The notes beneath the pieces are model-generated. The model was given only the letters and a program-made list of their open reading frames with translations. It made no database searches and was not told the DNA's origin. Both the position numbers and the translations under genes were made by a program. A DNA stretch of 64,000 nucleotides from assembly GCA_963422275.1 (NCBI GenBank), contig OY729418.1, positions 4,278,001 to 4,342,000 of the forward strand, in the 5' to 3' direction. Source of the DNA: G963422275 sp963422275 (lineage in GTDB: Bacteria; Pseudomonadota; Alphaproteobacteria; Rhodobacterales; Rhodobacteraceae). Position 1 is the first letter of the stretch; every line of letters begins with the position of its first letter. This document shows, one piece after another, positions 8,154 through 17,769 of this stretch.

Positions 8154-9935
8154 ATGTTGCTTTCAGCCAAGAAGAAAAAATTTCGCTCCCAGAATTGGTT
8201 TGACAACCCCGACAACCCGGGAATGACGGCTCTCTACATCGAGCGCTATCTCAATCATGAGTACACCCGGGGCGAACTTCAGGGAAATAAACCGATAATA
8301 GGAATCGCGCAGACCGGATCCGACTTGGCGCCCTGCAACAAAATTCATGTTTTTCTGGCCGATCGCTTGAAGGCGGGAATTCGGGACGCCGGCGGAATTC
8401 CAATGGAGTTCCCTGTGCACCCGATTCAGGAAACTGGCAAGCGTCCAACAGCGGCATTGGATCGAAACCTAGCGTATCTCTCGCTTGTCGAAGTTCTGCA
8501 TGGTTACCCGATCGACGGAGTCGTCCTGACAACCGGGTGCGACAAGACAACCCCAGCGTTGTTGATGGGAGCCGCGACCGTGAACATTCCGGCAATCGTG
8601 CTGTCCGGCGGCCCGATGCTCGATGGTTGGTGGAACGGAAAGCTCGCTGGATCCGGCACGGTCGTTTGGGAAAGCCGGCGGCTGCTTTCCGAAGGACTAA
8701 TCGACTACGCGGAATTAATGAACCGGGTCTGCGCCTCGGCCCCCTCGCTTGGCCATTGCAACACGATGGGCACCGCGAGCACGATGAACGCAATGGCCGA
8801 AGCTCTGGGAATGAGCCTTCCCGGCTGTGCCGCAATCCCAGCGCCATTTCGAGAACGTATGGCAATGGCATATGAAACCGGTCGACGCAGCGTGGAAATC
8901 GTCATTGAAAACCTGAAACCGGCCGACATACTGACCCGAACGGCCTTCAAGAACGCGATTGTCGTGAATTCCGCGATTGGCGGCTCGACAAATGCCCCTC
9001 CTCACCTTCAGGCAATTGCTCGGCACGCAGGAGTGGAGCTTAGCGTTTCGGACTGGCAGACCCACGGATACGACGTTCCGCTGCTCGCTAACATCCAACC
9101 TGCCGGGCAATTTCTCGGGGAGGCGTTTTACCGCGCCGGAGGGGTTCCCGCCGTGATGGGCGAGCTTGCAGCAGACGGAAGGCTCGACACGGAGGTTTTG
9201 GGCATCTCGGGCAAGAAACTCTTGGAAACGGTGACCGATCTCAGGTCCCGGGACCTGTCCGTGATAGCTGCATGCAAGAGTCCTGTCCGCGAAAAAGCGG
9301 GATTTCTCGTCTTGGCGGGAAACCTGTTTGACAGCGCATTGATGAAAACTTCCGTGATTTCAGATGATTTCAGGAAACGATATCTATCCGGCCCAGGAAA
9401 CGAGGGGGTGATGGAGGCGCGAGCGGTCGTTTTTGAAGGTCCTGAAGACTACCACGCACGTATCAATGATCCAGCTCTTGGCATCGACGAGCGGGCAATG
9501 CTCTTCATCCGGGGAGTCGGCTGCATCGGATATCCTGGGTCGGCGGAGGTTGTGAATATGCAGCCCCCGGACTCCCTCCTCAAGGATGGAGTCACGCACT
9601 TGCCGACAGTTGGAGACGGCCGTCAGTCCGGCACCTCCGAGAGTCCGTCAATATTGAACGCCACTCCCGAATCTGCGGTGGGAGGCGGCCTTGCCCTCCT
9701 GAGGACCGGTGACATAGTCAGGCTGAACTTGAACGAGTGTCGGCTGGACGCATTGGTCGATGAAGGCGAGTGGGAGAGTCGTCGCCGGAAATGGGAAAAG
9801 CCAAGTCTTCGAAGTCAGACACCTTGGCAGGAGATCTACCGCATGCACGTAGGGCAACTTGCTCACGGTGGCTGCCTCGATCTTGCGACCAAGTATCGAG
9901 ACGTCGGATCGGATTTACCTCGGGACAACCACTGA
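8154..9935 (+). CDS. IlvD/Edd-family sugar-acid dehydratase
   Basis: A 593-residue iron-sulfur dehydratase of the IlvD/Edd family; the sugar-acid branch (arabinonate, xylonate, galactonate dehydratases) removes water from a 2,3-dihydroxy acid to give a 2-keto-3-deoxy acid. The three probable cluster-ligand cysteines are C61 (LAPCNK), C129 (TTGCDKTTPALL) and C202 (GHCNTMGTAS). The GGSTNAPPHL motif further on is typical of the family. Length fits sugar-acid members, and there is a separate Edd just downstream, so a substrate other than 6-phosphogluconate is likely. The start at 8154 is supported only by position; an internal start cannot be excluded. Confidence 0.88.
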   Translation: MLLSAKKKKFRSQNWFDNPDNPGMTALYIERYLNHEYTRGELQGNKPIIGIAQTGSDLAPCNKIHVFLADRLKAGIRDAGGIPMEFPVHPIQETGKRPTAALDRNLAYLSLVEVLHGYPIDGVVLTTGCDKTTPALLMGAATVNIPAIVLSGGPMLDGWWNGKLAGSGTVVWESRRLLSEGLIDYAELMNRVCASAPSLGHCNTMGTASTMNAMAEALGMSLPGCAAIPAPFRERMAMAYETGRRSVEIVIENLKPADILTRTAFKNAIVVNSAIGGSTNAPPHLQAIARHAGVELSVSDWQTHGYDVPLLANIQPAGQFLGEAFYRAGGVPAVMGELAADGRLDTEVLGISGKKLLETVTDLRSRDLSVIAACKSPVREKAGFLVLAGNLFDSALMKTSVISDDFRKRYLSGPGNEGVMEARAVVFEGPEDYHARINDPALGIDERAMLFIRGVGCIGYPGSAEVVNMQPPDSLLKDGVTHLPTVGDGRQSGTSESPSILNATPESAVGGGLALLRTGDIVRLNLNECRLDALVDEGEWESRRRKWEKPSLRSQTPWQEIYRMHVGQLAHGGCLDLATKYRDVGSDLPRDNH

Positions 9936-10000
9936 GTCGGAGCCACCGGTGCCTCACTTCGATTCTTGGATTCCTCGCTGGAGTTTGCAATTATCCTGAC

Positions 10001-11803
10001 ATGCCCATTGATCCTAGAATTGAAAAAGTGACGGAACGGATTGAACTGCGCAGCAGGACTACCCGCCAAGCATATCTGGACAAGATTCAAAGAGCGGTTG
10101 ACCTGGGGCCGGTCCGCAGGCACCTGACTTGTGGGAACCAGGCCCATGCCTACGCGTCTATGGGCAGGGACAAGGCGCGGCTCGCGGAGTCGCGCACACC
10201 GCATTTAGGAATCGTCTCCGCCTACAACGACATGCTGTCGTCACATCAGCCTTACGAGAGGTTCCCGACACTTATCAAGGAGGCGGCTCGCAAGGTTGGC
10301 GCGACCGCGCAGGTCGCCGGTGGCGTTCCGGCGATGTGTGACGGCGTGACGCAAGGTCAGCCGGGAATGAAGCTCTCGCTGTTTTCCAGGGACGTGATCG
10401 CATTGTCCGCTGCCGTTGCACTTAGCCATAACACCTTTGATTCGGTGGTGTTTCTTGGCGTATGCGACAAGATTGTTCCTGGTCTGGTAATGGCAGCGGC
10501 GACGTTCGGACACCTTCCAGCTATCTTTCTCCCTTCCGGGCCAATGACATCTGGCCTTCCCAACGACGAGAAGTCTCTCATTCGACAACGCTTCGCCGCG
10601 GGTGAAATTGATCGCCACGAACTCATGCGGGCTGAAATGGCTTCCTACCATGGTCCCGGAACTTGCACATTTTACGGCACAGCCAACTCGAACCAGATGC
10701 TTATGGAGTTCATGGGGCTGCAGCTTCCAGGAGCGTCCTTCGTGAATCCCAACACCCCTCTTCGCGACGAACTCACAGTGGCAGGAGTTGAAAGGGCCCT
10801 TGAAATAACCGCGCTCGGAGACAGCTATCTCCCCTTTGGCAAGATTCTTAGCGAGAAAGCGCTTGTGAACGGGATGGTTGGATTGATGGCTACCGGCGGC
10901 TCGACCAATCTGGTGATGCACCTGACAGCCATGGCGCGTACCGCTGGATTAATGATTGAGACATCCGAATTTGCGGATGTCTCGAACGCGGTTCCGCTCA
11001 TGGCTCGCGTCTATCCAAACGGGCTTGCCGACGTAAATCAGTTTCACGCGGCAGGCGGTCTTCCATTCTTGATCGGCGAGTTGATCGACGCAGGGCTTCT
11101 CCATCGGGATGTGCCAACGGTAGCCGGCATCGGACTGGGGGCATATGCCAATGAACCGATCCTGTGCAACGGCGAACTGGCTTGGAAGACCAAGGTGCGC
11201 GAGTCCATGAACGATCGAATCGTTCGGCCCGCATCATCGCCCTTCAGCAAAACCGGCGGCTTGAAAAAAATGACGGGGAATCTCGGATGCGGGATCATGA
11301 AAGTGTCCGCAGTGAAACCCGAGCACTTTGTTGTCGAAGCGCCTGTCCGAACGTTTGATGATCAGGCTTCCGTAAAGGCTGCGTTCAAGAGAGGCGAACT
11401 GTATCGTGATGTCATAGCGGTTGTCCGGTTTCAGGGGCCGAAGGCGAACGGGATGCCTGAGCTGCATGGCCTGATTCCGATTCTGTCAGTTCTTCAGGAC
11501 AGGGGATTCAAGGTGGCCTTGCTGACGGACGGGCGCATGTCAGGCGCATCGGGCAAGGTTCCCGCTGTTATCCACATGTCACCCGAGGCCGCGGAATCTG
11601 GGCCGATCGCGAAACTTGTTGATGGCGACTTGGTTTGCATCGATGCCAACAAAGGACTTGCCATCGTGAAGGAACCTGACATGGAAGGCCGAACACCCGC
11701 AAGGCCGCCTGCCAATGGCAACGAGGGGTGCGGGCAAGAAATTTTCGAGATTTTTCGAGCGTCCGTCGGCTCTGCAGAGACTGGCGCTGCAGTCGTTGCT
11801 TGA
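10001..11803 (+). CDS. edd: Phosphogluconate dehydratase (Entner-Doudoroff)
   Basis: A 600-residue protein that converts 6-phosphogluconate to 2-keto-3-deoxy-6-phosphogluconate in the cytoplasm. Cluster-binding cysteines are visible in MCDGVTQGQPGM, GVCDKIVPGL and GTCTFYGTANSNQ, and the family motif GGSTNLVMHL is present. The C-terminal TDGRMSGASGKVPA segment is the conserved IlvD/Edd signature. I take the ATG at 10001 (MPIDPRIEKV) because it matches the usual Edd start; an in-frame extension upstream would overlap the preceding gene. The pair with eda next door completes the Entner-Doudoroff branch. Confidence 0.93.
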   Translation: MPIDPRIEKVTERIELRSRTTRQAYLDKIQRAVDLGPVRRHLTCGNQAHAYASMGRDKARLAESRTPHLGIVSAYNDMLSSHQPYERFPTLIKEAARKVGATAQVAGGVPAMCDGVTQGQPGMKLSLFSRDVIALSAAVALSHNTFDSVVFLGVCDKIVPGLVMAAATFGHLPAIFLPSGPMTSGLPNDEKSLIRQRFAAGEIDRHELMRAEMASYHGPGTCTFYGTANSNQMLMEFMGLQLPGASFVNPNTPLRDELTVAGVERALEITALGDSYLPFGKILSEKALVNGMVGLMATGGSTNLVMHLTAMARTAGLMIETSEFADVSNAVPLMARVYPNGLADVNQFHAAGGLPFLIGELIDAGLLHRDVPTVAGIGLGAYANEPILCNGELAWKTKVRESMNDRIVRPASSPFSKTGGLKKMTGNLGCGIMKVSAVKPEHFVVEAPVRTFDDQASVKAAFKRGELYRDVIAVVRFQGPKANGMPELHGLIPILSVLQDRGFKVALLTDGRMSGASGKVPAVIHMSPEAAESGPIAKLVDGDLVCIDANKGLAIVKEPDMEGRTPARPPANGNEGCGQEIFEIFRASVGSAETGAAVVA

Positions 11804-11819
11804 CGGCATCTTAAAGGCA

Positions 11820-12518
11820 ATGCGAGACGACAGCGCCAGAATCCTCGAGCTTTTCGCCGGGACTCCGGTCATTCCGGTGATCGTGGTTCGGAGCGCGGAT
11901 TCAGCGCAACGCCTAGCAGGGGCTCTTGTTGAAGGTGGCTTGAAGGTTCTTGAAGTCACTCTGCGAACGAAACACGCTATACAGGCGATCAACGAAATGT
12001 CTCGTGTTTCGGGGTGCACCGTCGGGGCTGGCACTCTGCTGTCGGGCGAAGACGCGAGGAGAGCCAAGGCTGCAGGCGCACAGTTCGGGGTGTCTCCCAT
12101 GTGGCTCGAAGAAATCTCAACAGGATGCGACGAAGCGCAACTGCCACTACTTCCTGGAGTGTCGACAGCCACCGAAATTGCCGTGGCCCGACGTGAAGGG
12201 TACAATTTCATGAAGTTCTTTCCAGCCGTTCCGGCGGGTGGCATCCCGGCACTCAAGGCATTTTCCGGTCCGTTCAACGACCTTAGCTTCTGCCCGACCG
12301 GCGGGATAAACGCAGACAATGCGCAAGCGTTTCTCAACTTGGAAAACGTGTCCTGTGTCGGTGGATCATGGGTGGCGCCAGAAGACTTGGTGGCAAAAGA
12401 AAAATGGAACGCGATCGTTAGAATCGCACACGCTGCAGCACAGTTGGGTCTTCGGGCCAATGCTGGCCGCCGGGGCCGGAATCAAGAAGTTACCATTCAT
12501 CCAAAGAATGAACTGTGA
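11820..12518 (+). CDS. eda: KDPG/KHG aldolase
   Basis: A 232-residue class I aldolase that splits 2-keto-3-deoxy-6-phosphogluconate into pyruvate and glyceraldehyde 3-phosphate. Key residues match the family: E45 and R49 in VLEVTLRT and the Schiff-base lysine K132 in FMKFFPA. The phosphate-binding region CPTGGIN follows. The ATG at 11820, 16 bases after the edd stop, gives the expected N-terminus; the frame is open further upstream inside edd, but that part does not resemble Eda. The final 15 or so residues after RIAHAAAQLG are basic and look like a loosely conserved tail. Confidence 0.93.
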   Translation: MRDDSARILELFAGTPVIPVIVVRSADSAQRLAGALVEGGLKVLEVTLRTKHAIQAINEMSRVSGCTVGAGTLLSGEDARRAKAAGAQFGVSPMWLEEISTGCDEAQLPLLPGVSTATEIAVARREGYNFMKFFPAVPAGGIPALKAFSGPFNDLSFCPTGGINADNAQAFLNLENVSCVGGSWVAPEDLVAKEKWNAIVRIAHAAAQLGLRANAGRRGRNQEVTIHPKNEL

Positions 12519-13029
12519 ATGAGATGCACGATTTTCGATTTTGTTGCGGGTCCGCATTCGACCGCATATGGGTTTTGCTTGGCTACACGAACTGCGACAG
12601 ACAGTCATCCATGCTCATTGGCAATATCCTGCGAGCTCTTGATTGCTGTTTGCTGATGAGGTCCGGGGCGAGTCTTCCTTGCAAAAGATCGAATTGATCG
12701 GGGCTGTGGCCAAACACTTCTGAGGTTTGCTGCGCACCGTTCGTCGTCCGCATGGCATTCAAATTTACCGATCCGGCATCCAGAACCATTTCTTGCCTGT
12801 TTGGGTCGCCAAGCGATCGAGGGGCGGCAAACCTGCAGGCGTGCGCGGAGAATTCAGGGGGCTGCAGGAAGGCACGGCCCGGCAATCCTGCATAGACCGA
12901 TGTCTTCCAAGGACAGCCATCGGGAACCTGCCGGATAGCATTTGCCGTTGCGGCAGCGGCGCTTGCAACTCGCAGGCATGTCCTGGGGCTGGCGGCTGCG
13001 AGGCAGGCTCTTGGCGATGGATGCCTGCC
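12519..13029. other. Region without a recognisable gene
   Basis: About 500 bases after eda. A minus-strand frame is open across much of it, but the translation (for example NLNAMRTTNGAQQTSEVFG) matches no family that I recognise, and it merges into the transposase remnant beside it. Probably decayed DNA. Confidence 0.5.
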
Positions 13030-13420
13030 GAGCGCGACGAGATGGAACCACCTCGGACAGCTGTCGAGATACTTGGTGACGATGCCGCGGAAGCGCCGCA
13101 GGAAGCCCTTTCTCTGGCTGTGGCGGCTGTTAACCGTCTGGATGTGCACGGCCCCCCGCGCACCCGCCCGCCGGCGGAGCGGTTGACGCTCTCGCGAGAA
13201 TGCCGAGCGCCGCGGCGGCGGGCCGATGGCAATGACCGGCGTCGGAGACGAGCAGGGCGTCCGGGGCGATCACCGGCGCCAGCGCCCGCTTCACGCTGTC
13301 CGCACCGAGCTTCGGCAGGGTGCGGCGGAGGGTCGCGCCACCACGGTCGGCGGCGACCAAAACCGCAGCAACCTTACAACACTGCTCCGCCGTCAGTCCA
13401 TCGATTCTTGAAAATCAGTC
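13030..13420 (-). pseudogene. IS1595-type transposase remnant
   Basis: Pieces in more than one minus-strand frame read like the catalytic half of an IS1595-family transposase: VAADRGGATLRRTLPKL, DALLVSDAGHCH, and the C-terminal HIQTVNSRHSQRKGFLRRFRG followed by TKYLDSCPRWFHLV. The frame shifts between DAGHCH..LGI and HIQTVN. The N-terminal zinc-binding half is not seen. No terminal repeats were found. Confidence 0.7.
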
Positions 13421-13524
13421 CCGAAACTGTGCCCGATCTATTGTTCCGCTCCCCATGGTCAATGCAAGTCAGAACCCAGTGCAGCACATACGCCTGCGAA
13501 ATGCGAACAGAGCCATGGCAAAAG

Positions 13525-14343
13525 TCAATCCCACACTGGTGCCGTTGAAACAATGCTGCTGTCGACTATTCGCAGATTGATGTTCATACATCTGTCGATG
13601 ACAGCCATATCCGGACCTGAAAGGAAAAAATCCATGATGTTGAAGTTTTCAGCCTGGTGCTCGCGACTTGTCGACATCGTGTTGAGCGAGACGCCGCGCT
13701 GCAGGATCCACCGAAGGGCAATTTGCGAAGCGGTACGATCATACCTGTGGCCCATATCCCTGAGAATCGGGTCCACGACAACTTGCCCTCTGGCAAGCGA
13801 ACAATACGAGGCAAGAGGAATACCAAACCGCACCGCTGCAGCCATCAACTTCGTCGTGTCCAGCAATGGATGGAATTCAACCTGATTGGTTACCGGAATG
13901 GAATCCAGCCGCAACAGTGCATTCTCCATCATCGACACAGTGTAGTTGCTTACGCCGATGTTATGCGCGTACCCCCTTTCAACCGCACTTTGCAAGCCGT
14001 CGAGCGCCTCGGCATTCTTGCCAAATTGGTCGGGCCAATGCAACAGCAGAACATCGACATATTCTGTCTGCAAGCTGCGAAGGCTCGCCTCGACTGAGGG
14101 CAGAAAAAGATTGGATGCGTAATTTGAAGGTGCCACCTTCGTCGTTATGCAGATTTTCTCGCGACTCAAGCCGACTTCCTTAAGCACCGACCCAAGCTCC
14201 TCCTCGTTCTCGTATATTTGCGCTGTATCGAAACTTCTGTAGCCGGTCTCTATCGCGGTCATCACCGACGAGCGCAGAGTGTCTCCGCGCAGCGGCCATG
14301 TTCCAAAACTGCGTTCGAATCCTTCCGTGAAATAAAAGCTCAT
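13525..14343 (-). CDS. Aldo/keto reductase
   Basis: A 272-residue TIM-barrel NAD(P)H-dependent oxidoreductase reducing carbonyl groups on sugars or small aldehydes. The catalytic tetrad is visible: D39 (SFDTAQIY), Y44, K69 (TTKVAP) and H102 (LLHWPD). The stretch GVSNYTVSMME and the NQVEFHPLL motif are typical. It stands alone in decaying accessory DNA between a transposase remnant and an IS5 element, with no operon partners, so its substrate is unknown. All catalytic residues are intact, which argues it is still functional. Confidence 0.9.
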   Translation of the reverse strand: MSFYFTEGFERSFGTWPLRGDTLRSSVMTAIETGYRSFDTAQIYENEEELGSVLKEVGLSREKICITTKVAPSNYASNLFLPSVEASLRSLQTEYVDVLLLHWPDQFGKNAEALDGLQSAVERGYAHNIGVSNYTVSMMENALLRLDSIPVTNQVEFHPLLDTTKLMAAAVRFGIPLASYCSLARGQVVVDPILRDMGHRYDRTASQIALRWILQRGVSLNTMSTSREHQAENFNIMDFFLSGPDMAVIDRCMNINLRIVDSSIVSTAPVWD

Positions 14344-14704
14344 TCATTGCCTCCATTTAGTTCAGCGGTCAGGGCCCGCTCAACTACGGGCAGCGACCAA
14401 TACTTGATTTCCTTCCGAACCAGTGCAGGCCGAACGAAATCTGACTGTGATCAGCATACAGTGTTCGAGTCCCCAAAAAAGTATCCAAAAGGCGCGAATC
14501 AGGGATTACCCACTGAAAAGTGCACTTGGACTGGGGGGGACTACAAATGGACTATCGAAGCATTCGCCGCAGACTTAGGGTCTTGGTGGACTTTAAGGTG
14601 TTTGAAAAACTCGTTTTCGCCGTTCCCCGATGCGGTGCGAGGTCTTGCTTGTCCCACGAAATTTCGGTGGTTCCGCAGTTGCATTCAAAATATCGGTGAT
14701 GAAG
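14344..14704. other. Spacer with no recognisable gene
   Basis: About 360 bases between the aldo/keto reductase start and the IS5 element. It contains the upstream region of the reductase gene and a run of seven Gs near 14530. No coding similarity seen. Confidence 0.5.
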
Positions 14705-15931
14705 CTAGGGAACCTCTGATTTGGAGGGTTTTTTTTGGATTTGCTGCGGAATTTGCCCTTCCCGGCTGCACCGGTCGTTTTTCGGCGGTCCGGAAGCCGC
14801 AAATGCGCGTTTTCGGGGCGAAACCGCCGCCACTTCAGCCCCCGCGGGGCCGGTCCGGCAAATTCCGGACACACTTCTCCCCTGTCATTGCAAGTGCGGC
14901 TGGGCAATCATCAGGTTCGAGAAGCCCAGAAGCAGCGCAAGCCGCTGCACGTTCTTGTCCAGACCCCGATAGCGAACCATGTCGCAGCCGAACACCCGCT
15001 TGATGATCCGGAACGGATGCTCCACCCGCGCCCGGGCCTTCGCCTTCTCCGCCCTGGCCGCGGCGCTGCCCGGCGCCAGCGTCCGGCGCTTGCTCGGAGG
15101 CATGGCAATCTGCCACGAAACATCGCGATGCGCGTGCTCCGCCCGCTTGCCGATCCCGCGGTATCCGGAGTCACCCCAGACTTGCTCCTCCTCGCCGTGC
15201 AGAAGCCGATCCGAAGGCGTCAGGTCGTGAACGTTCGCGGCCGTTCCCTCCAGATGGTGCACCAGACCCCGGGTGTCGGTGCCAATGTGCAGCTTCATCC
15301 CGAAATGCCACCGGTTCCCCTTCCTGGTCTGGTGCATCTCCGGATCGCGGGCGTTGCTCTCGTTCTTGGTCGACGACGGCGCCGAAATGATGGTGGCGTC
15401 AACGATGGTGCCCTTCTTCAGCAAAACCCCCCGCTCGGCCAAGTGATCCCTGATATCCTCAAACAGCTGCTGCGCCAGTCCGTGGTTCTCCAGCCGATGG
15501 CGGAAGTTGAGGATCGTCGTCTCGTCCGGAACCTTCTCAAGACTCACCCCGGCAAAGCGCCGGATGCTCTCCGCCTCGTAAAGCTGGTCCTCCATCAACG
15601 GGTCGCTCAGGTTGTAAAACAGCTGAACGCAGTGCACGCGCAGCATCACCGACAGCGGATACGGCTGTCGCCCCTTGCGGCCGCCCTTCGGATACACTGG
15701 CGCAATGCGGGCCTCCAGGCGCTCCCAGGGGATCAGGCCGTCCATCCGCTCCAGAAAGATCTCGCGGCGCGTCTTGCGCTTCTTGCGATCGTATTCGAGG
15801 CTGGCAAAGGTCAGTTGCTGAAGGCGTTGCATGTCAGGATCCCCCCAAAAAAGGCGTGGCGCAAAATAACAGGCGCGCACCGGATGCGCAATGCAACGCC
15901 CAAAACCGGGCTATATTCAGAGGTTCCCTAG
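14705..15931 (-). mobile_element. Complete IS5-group insertion sequence
   Basis: The ends read CTAGGGAACCTCTGAT at the left and the complement TCAGAGGTTCCCTAG at the right, giving inverted repeats of at least 15 bases. The terminal CTAG is palindromic and fits the YTAR target of the IS5 group, so the exact edge and the target duplication cannot be separated (about 1.22 kb in total). It carries one intact transposase gene. A decayed relative lies at 282-955. Confidence 0.9.
14885..15832 (-). CDS. IS5-family transposase
   Basis: A 315-residue DDE transposase. An N-terminal DUF772-like part (RVHCVQLFYNLSDPLMEDQLYE) is followed by the catalytic residues: first Asp in IVDATIISAP, second Asp in WGDSGYRG, and the Glu in the VEHPFRIIKRVFG block. 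I chose the ATG at 15832 (MQRLQQLTF) because the remnant copy at 380 starts the same way; the frame stays open 16 codons further upstream. The stop follows PHLQ. No internal stops or frameshifts, so it is probably active. Confidence 0.9.
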   Translation of the reverse strand: MQRLQQLTFASLEYDRKKRKTRREIFLERMDGLIPWERLEARIAPVYPKGGRKGRQPYPLSVMLRVHCVQLFYNLSDPLMEDQLYEAESIRRFAGVSLEKVPDETTILNFRHRLENHGLAQQLFEDIRDHLAERGVLLKKGTIVDATIISAPSSTKNESNARDPEMHQTRKGNRWHFGMKLHIGTDTRGLVHHLEGTAANVHDLTPSDRLLHGEEEQVWGDSGYRGIGKRAEHAHRDVSWQIAMPPSKRRTLAPGSAAARAEKAKARARVEHPFRIIKRVFGCDMVRYRGLDKNVQRLALLLGFSNLMIAQPHLQ

Positions 15932-16195
15932 TGGGAAAAATCGGCCAGGATTGACTCGCTTATTGCCTTTGAACAGCAAGCTCTCGAATCCAAGATGTGA
16001 AAACGCAGAATTCAGAACTGACAGATAAAAGTGAAACAGCACAGGAGTTTAGTGCGAAGAGATGATTAGATAAATGAGTGCGCTGAAAAAATGCATCAAA
16101 TTGATTATGCACATGGCTCCGGCGACACAAGGCATTGTGCCCGGGATGTCGGATGATGGAATGTTCGCATGACATTCTTGACGCGGAACCGTCCC
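15932..16195. other. Spacer with no recognisable gene
   Basis: About 260 bases between the IS5 element and a transposase remnant. Rather A/T-rich compared with its surroundings; no coding or RNA signal recognised. Confidence 0.5.
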
Positions 16196-16760
16196 ATGAC
16201 CGAAATCCCCGCCAGCCTCATCGCCTTCCAGCGCCGGTTCCCCGACGACGCCTGCGCCCGGCGGCTCATCGCCGTCCAATGGACAAACAGCTTCCGGTGT
16301 CCCGCCTGCAGCCGCGGTCGCCGCCGGCACCCTCCTGCACCGAACTAGGCTGTCGCTCGCGATCTGGTTCTGGGCCGCCCATCTGACGGCCACTCATTCC
16401 AATGGCATCTCCGCTTTGCAGTTGCAGAAGCAGCTCGAGATCGAATCCTGCCGCAGCGCCTAAATACTCGCCGCCAAGCTTCGCCGTGCGCAACACCGTC
16501 GCGACCGCGATCTTCAAGACAGACGGCTGGAGAGACTGCAGCGCGGTGCCTCGGGACCGCCACTAGCCCCATGTCATCGGCGACAGGCCCGCCCATGAAA
16601 CCCTCGCCTGGATCCGCACCGCGCTCTGCAACCTTAAGGGCTGCACGCCAAGCGCCTCCAGACCTGTTTCGACGAGTTTGTCTTTCGCTTCACCGGCGCC
16701 GAAATCGCCACGCTGCTTTCCTGTCCCTGTTCCTGCAGGCTCTGCGCGCCAAACCTCGCC
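16196..16760 (+). pseudogene. IS1595-type transposase remnant with internal deletion
   Basis: The N-terminus (ATG 16196) reads FQRRFPDDACARRLIAVQW then SFRCPACSRG, the zinc-ribbon start typical of IS1595-family transposases, but the second cysteine pair is lost at a frame break. It resumes in another frame with LHRTRLSLAIWFWAAHL and LQLQKQLEIES, meets stops, and the far C-terminal part appears as HETLAWIRTALCNLK and then, shifted, HAKRLQTCFDEFVFRF. The central catalytic region is gone. This family copy differs in its C-terminal motif from the remnant at 13030-13420, so two distinct elements have decayed here. Confidence 0.7.
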
Positions 16761-17769
16761 CCTGCCGCATCTCGATCAAACCGGAACCAAGTGCATTAGC
16801 AGTTGCATCAAATGCTCAACCGGATGCAGCGAAATGCCGGTCCACGGTACGATGTTTACGTTTCAGTGGTGCGGCGAGTGTGCAAAACGATAGAGTGGTG
16901 GCCAGTGTAGCATCCTGTGAATCCAATAGAAGTGGAGCGACGACCGGATCGAGATCAAGACAAAACAGAGCAAGAACCAAGCGTGATTCCGATCGAACGT
17001 CGCCTTCGGGACGAAGTCGTTGGCCAATGCCGATGATACGGAACTTCGAATATGTCCAGGTCACCGCGCCGCTCGCAAGGCTCCATAACACGTTGTCGTG
17101 CACTTGGTCGCGAAAGGTTGGCCGCTGTTCTTCGCGAGGTCGCAAGCAGCGAACCTGAGTGTCTGTCCCTGCTTTTGGAATGTGCAAAGATAGAGATTAA
17201 GGCCGCTGGCAACGAGCATCAGAAGTGCAAGATTACGAGCGCGGACTTTCGAAAGTCCGCGATTCTTCGGTACCGGATTGTAGGAATTTCCATACTGCAA
17301 CCGCGGTCACCGCTTCAAGCACAACCGCTGAAATTGCGAGTCAGTACGGCGCAAGCCAAGCTGCGAGTGAAATCACCAGTAGACTTTCAAGTATCGAGCG
17401 CAACCCTGCGAGGCTTCCCTGTTGCAAGGCACAACGAACGCTGCGAATCAGGAACTTGAAGCAGCAATGGCATAATCATTCAAACGTTGTTCTCTTGACG
17501 ACACTCCACGAAATTGCAAAGTCGCCAAGATGCGGTCCGATTTCACCTAATGATCGAAATGGCCCCTCTCTCCAACCCAACTTATCCCGACTTGACCTTG
17601 AACATCCTGGAATAGTGGGCGATATTACAGGTTTCATGGCAAAATCTGGGCAAGATGCCTATTAGAAGCGAGTGTGAATACAAGAGCGACACGCCGTGCG
17701 CTCGCTCGAAGTCTCGCGTAGACCACACTGCCGATTAAAAGGAAACTGGCACACCATTGGGATTGCAGA
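16761..17769. other. About 1 kb with no recognisable gene
   Basis: Several open frames of 70-135 codons occur on both strands, overlap one another and match no family I know. A minus-strand frame near 17061-17300 has a hydrophobic piece (NLALLMLVASGLNLYLC), which might be the ghost of a membrane protein. I regard the stretch as decayed DNA ahead of the pca genes, probably also holding the pcaC promoter. Confidence 0.5.

Noticed and set aside
12727..13548. 273-codon plus-strand frame
   Set aside because: Antisense to the IS1595 transposase remnant, composition biased, no similarity recognised.
14735..15931. 398-codon plus-strand frame across the IS5 element
   Set aside because: Shadow of the minus-strand transposase, which has the full catalytic triad.
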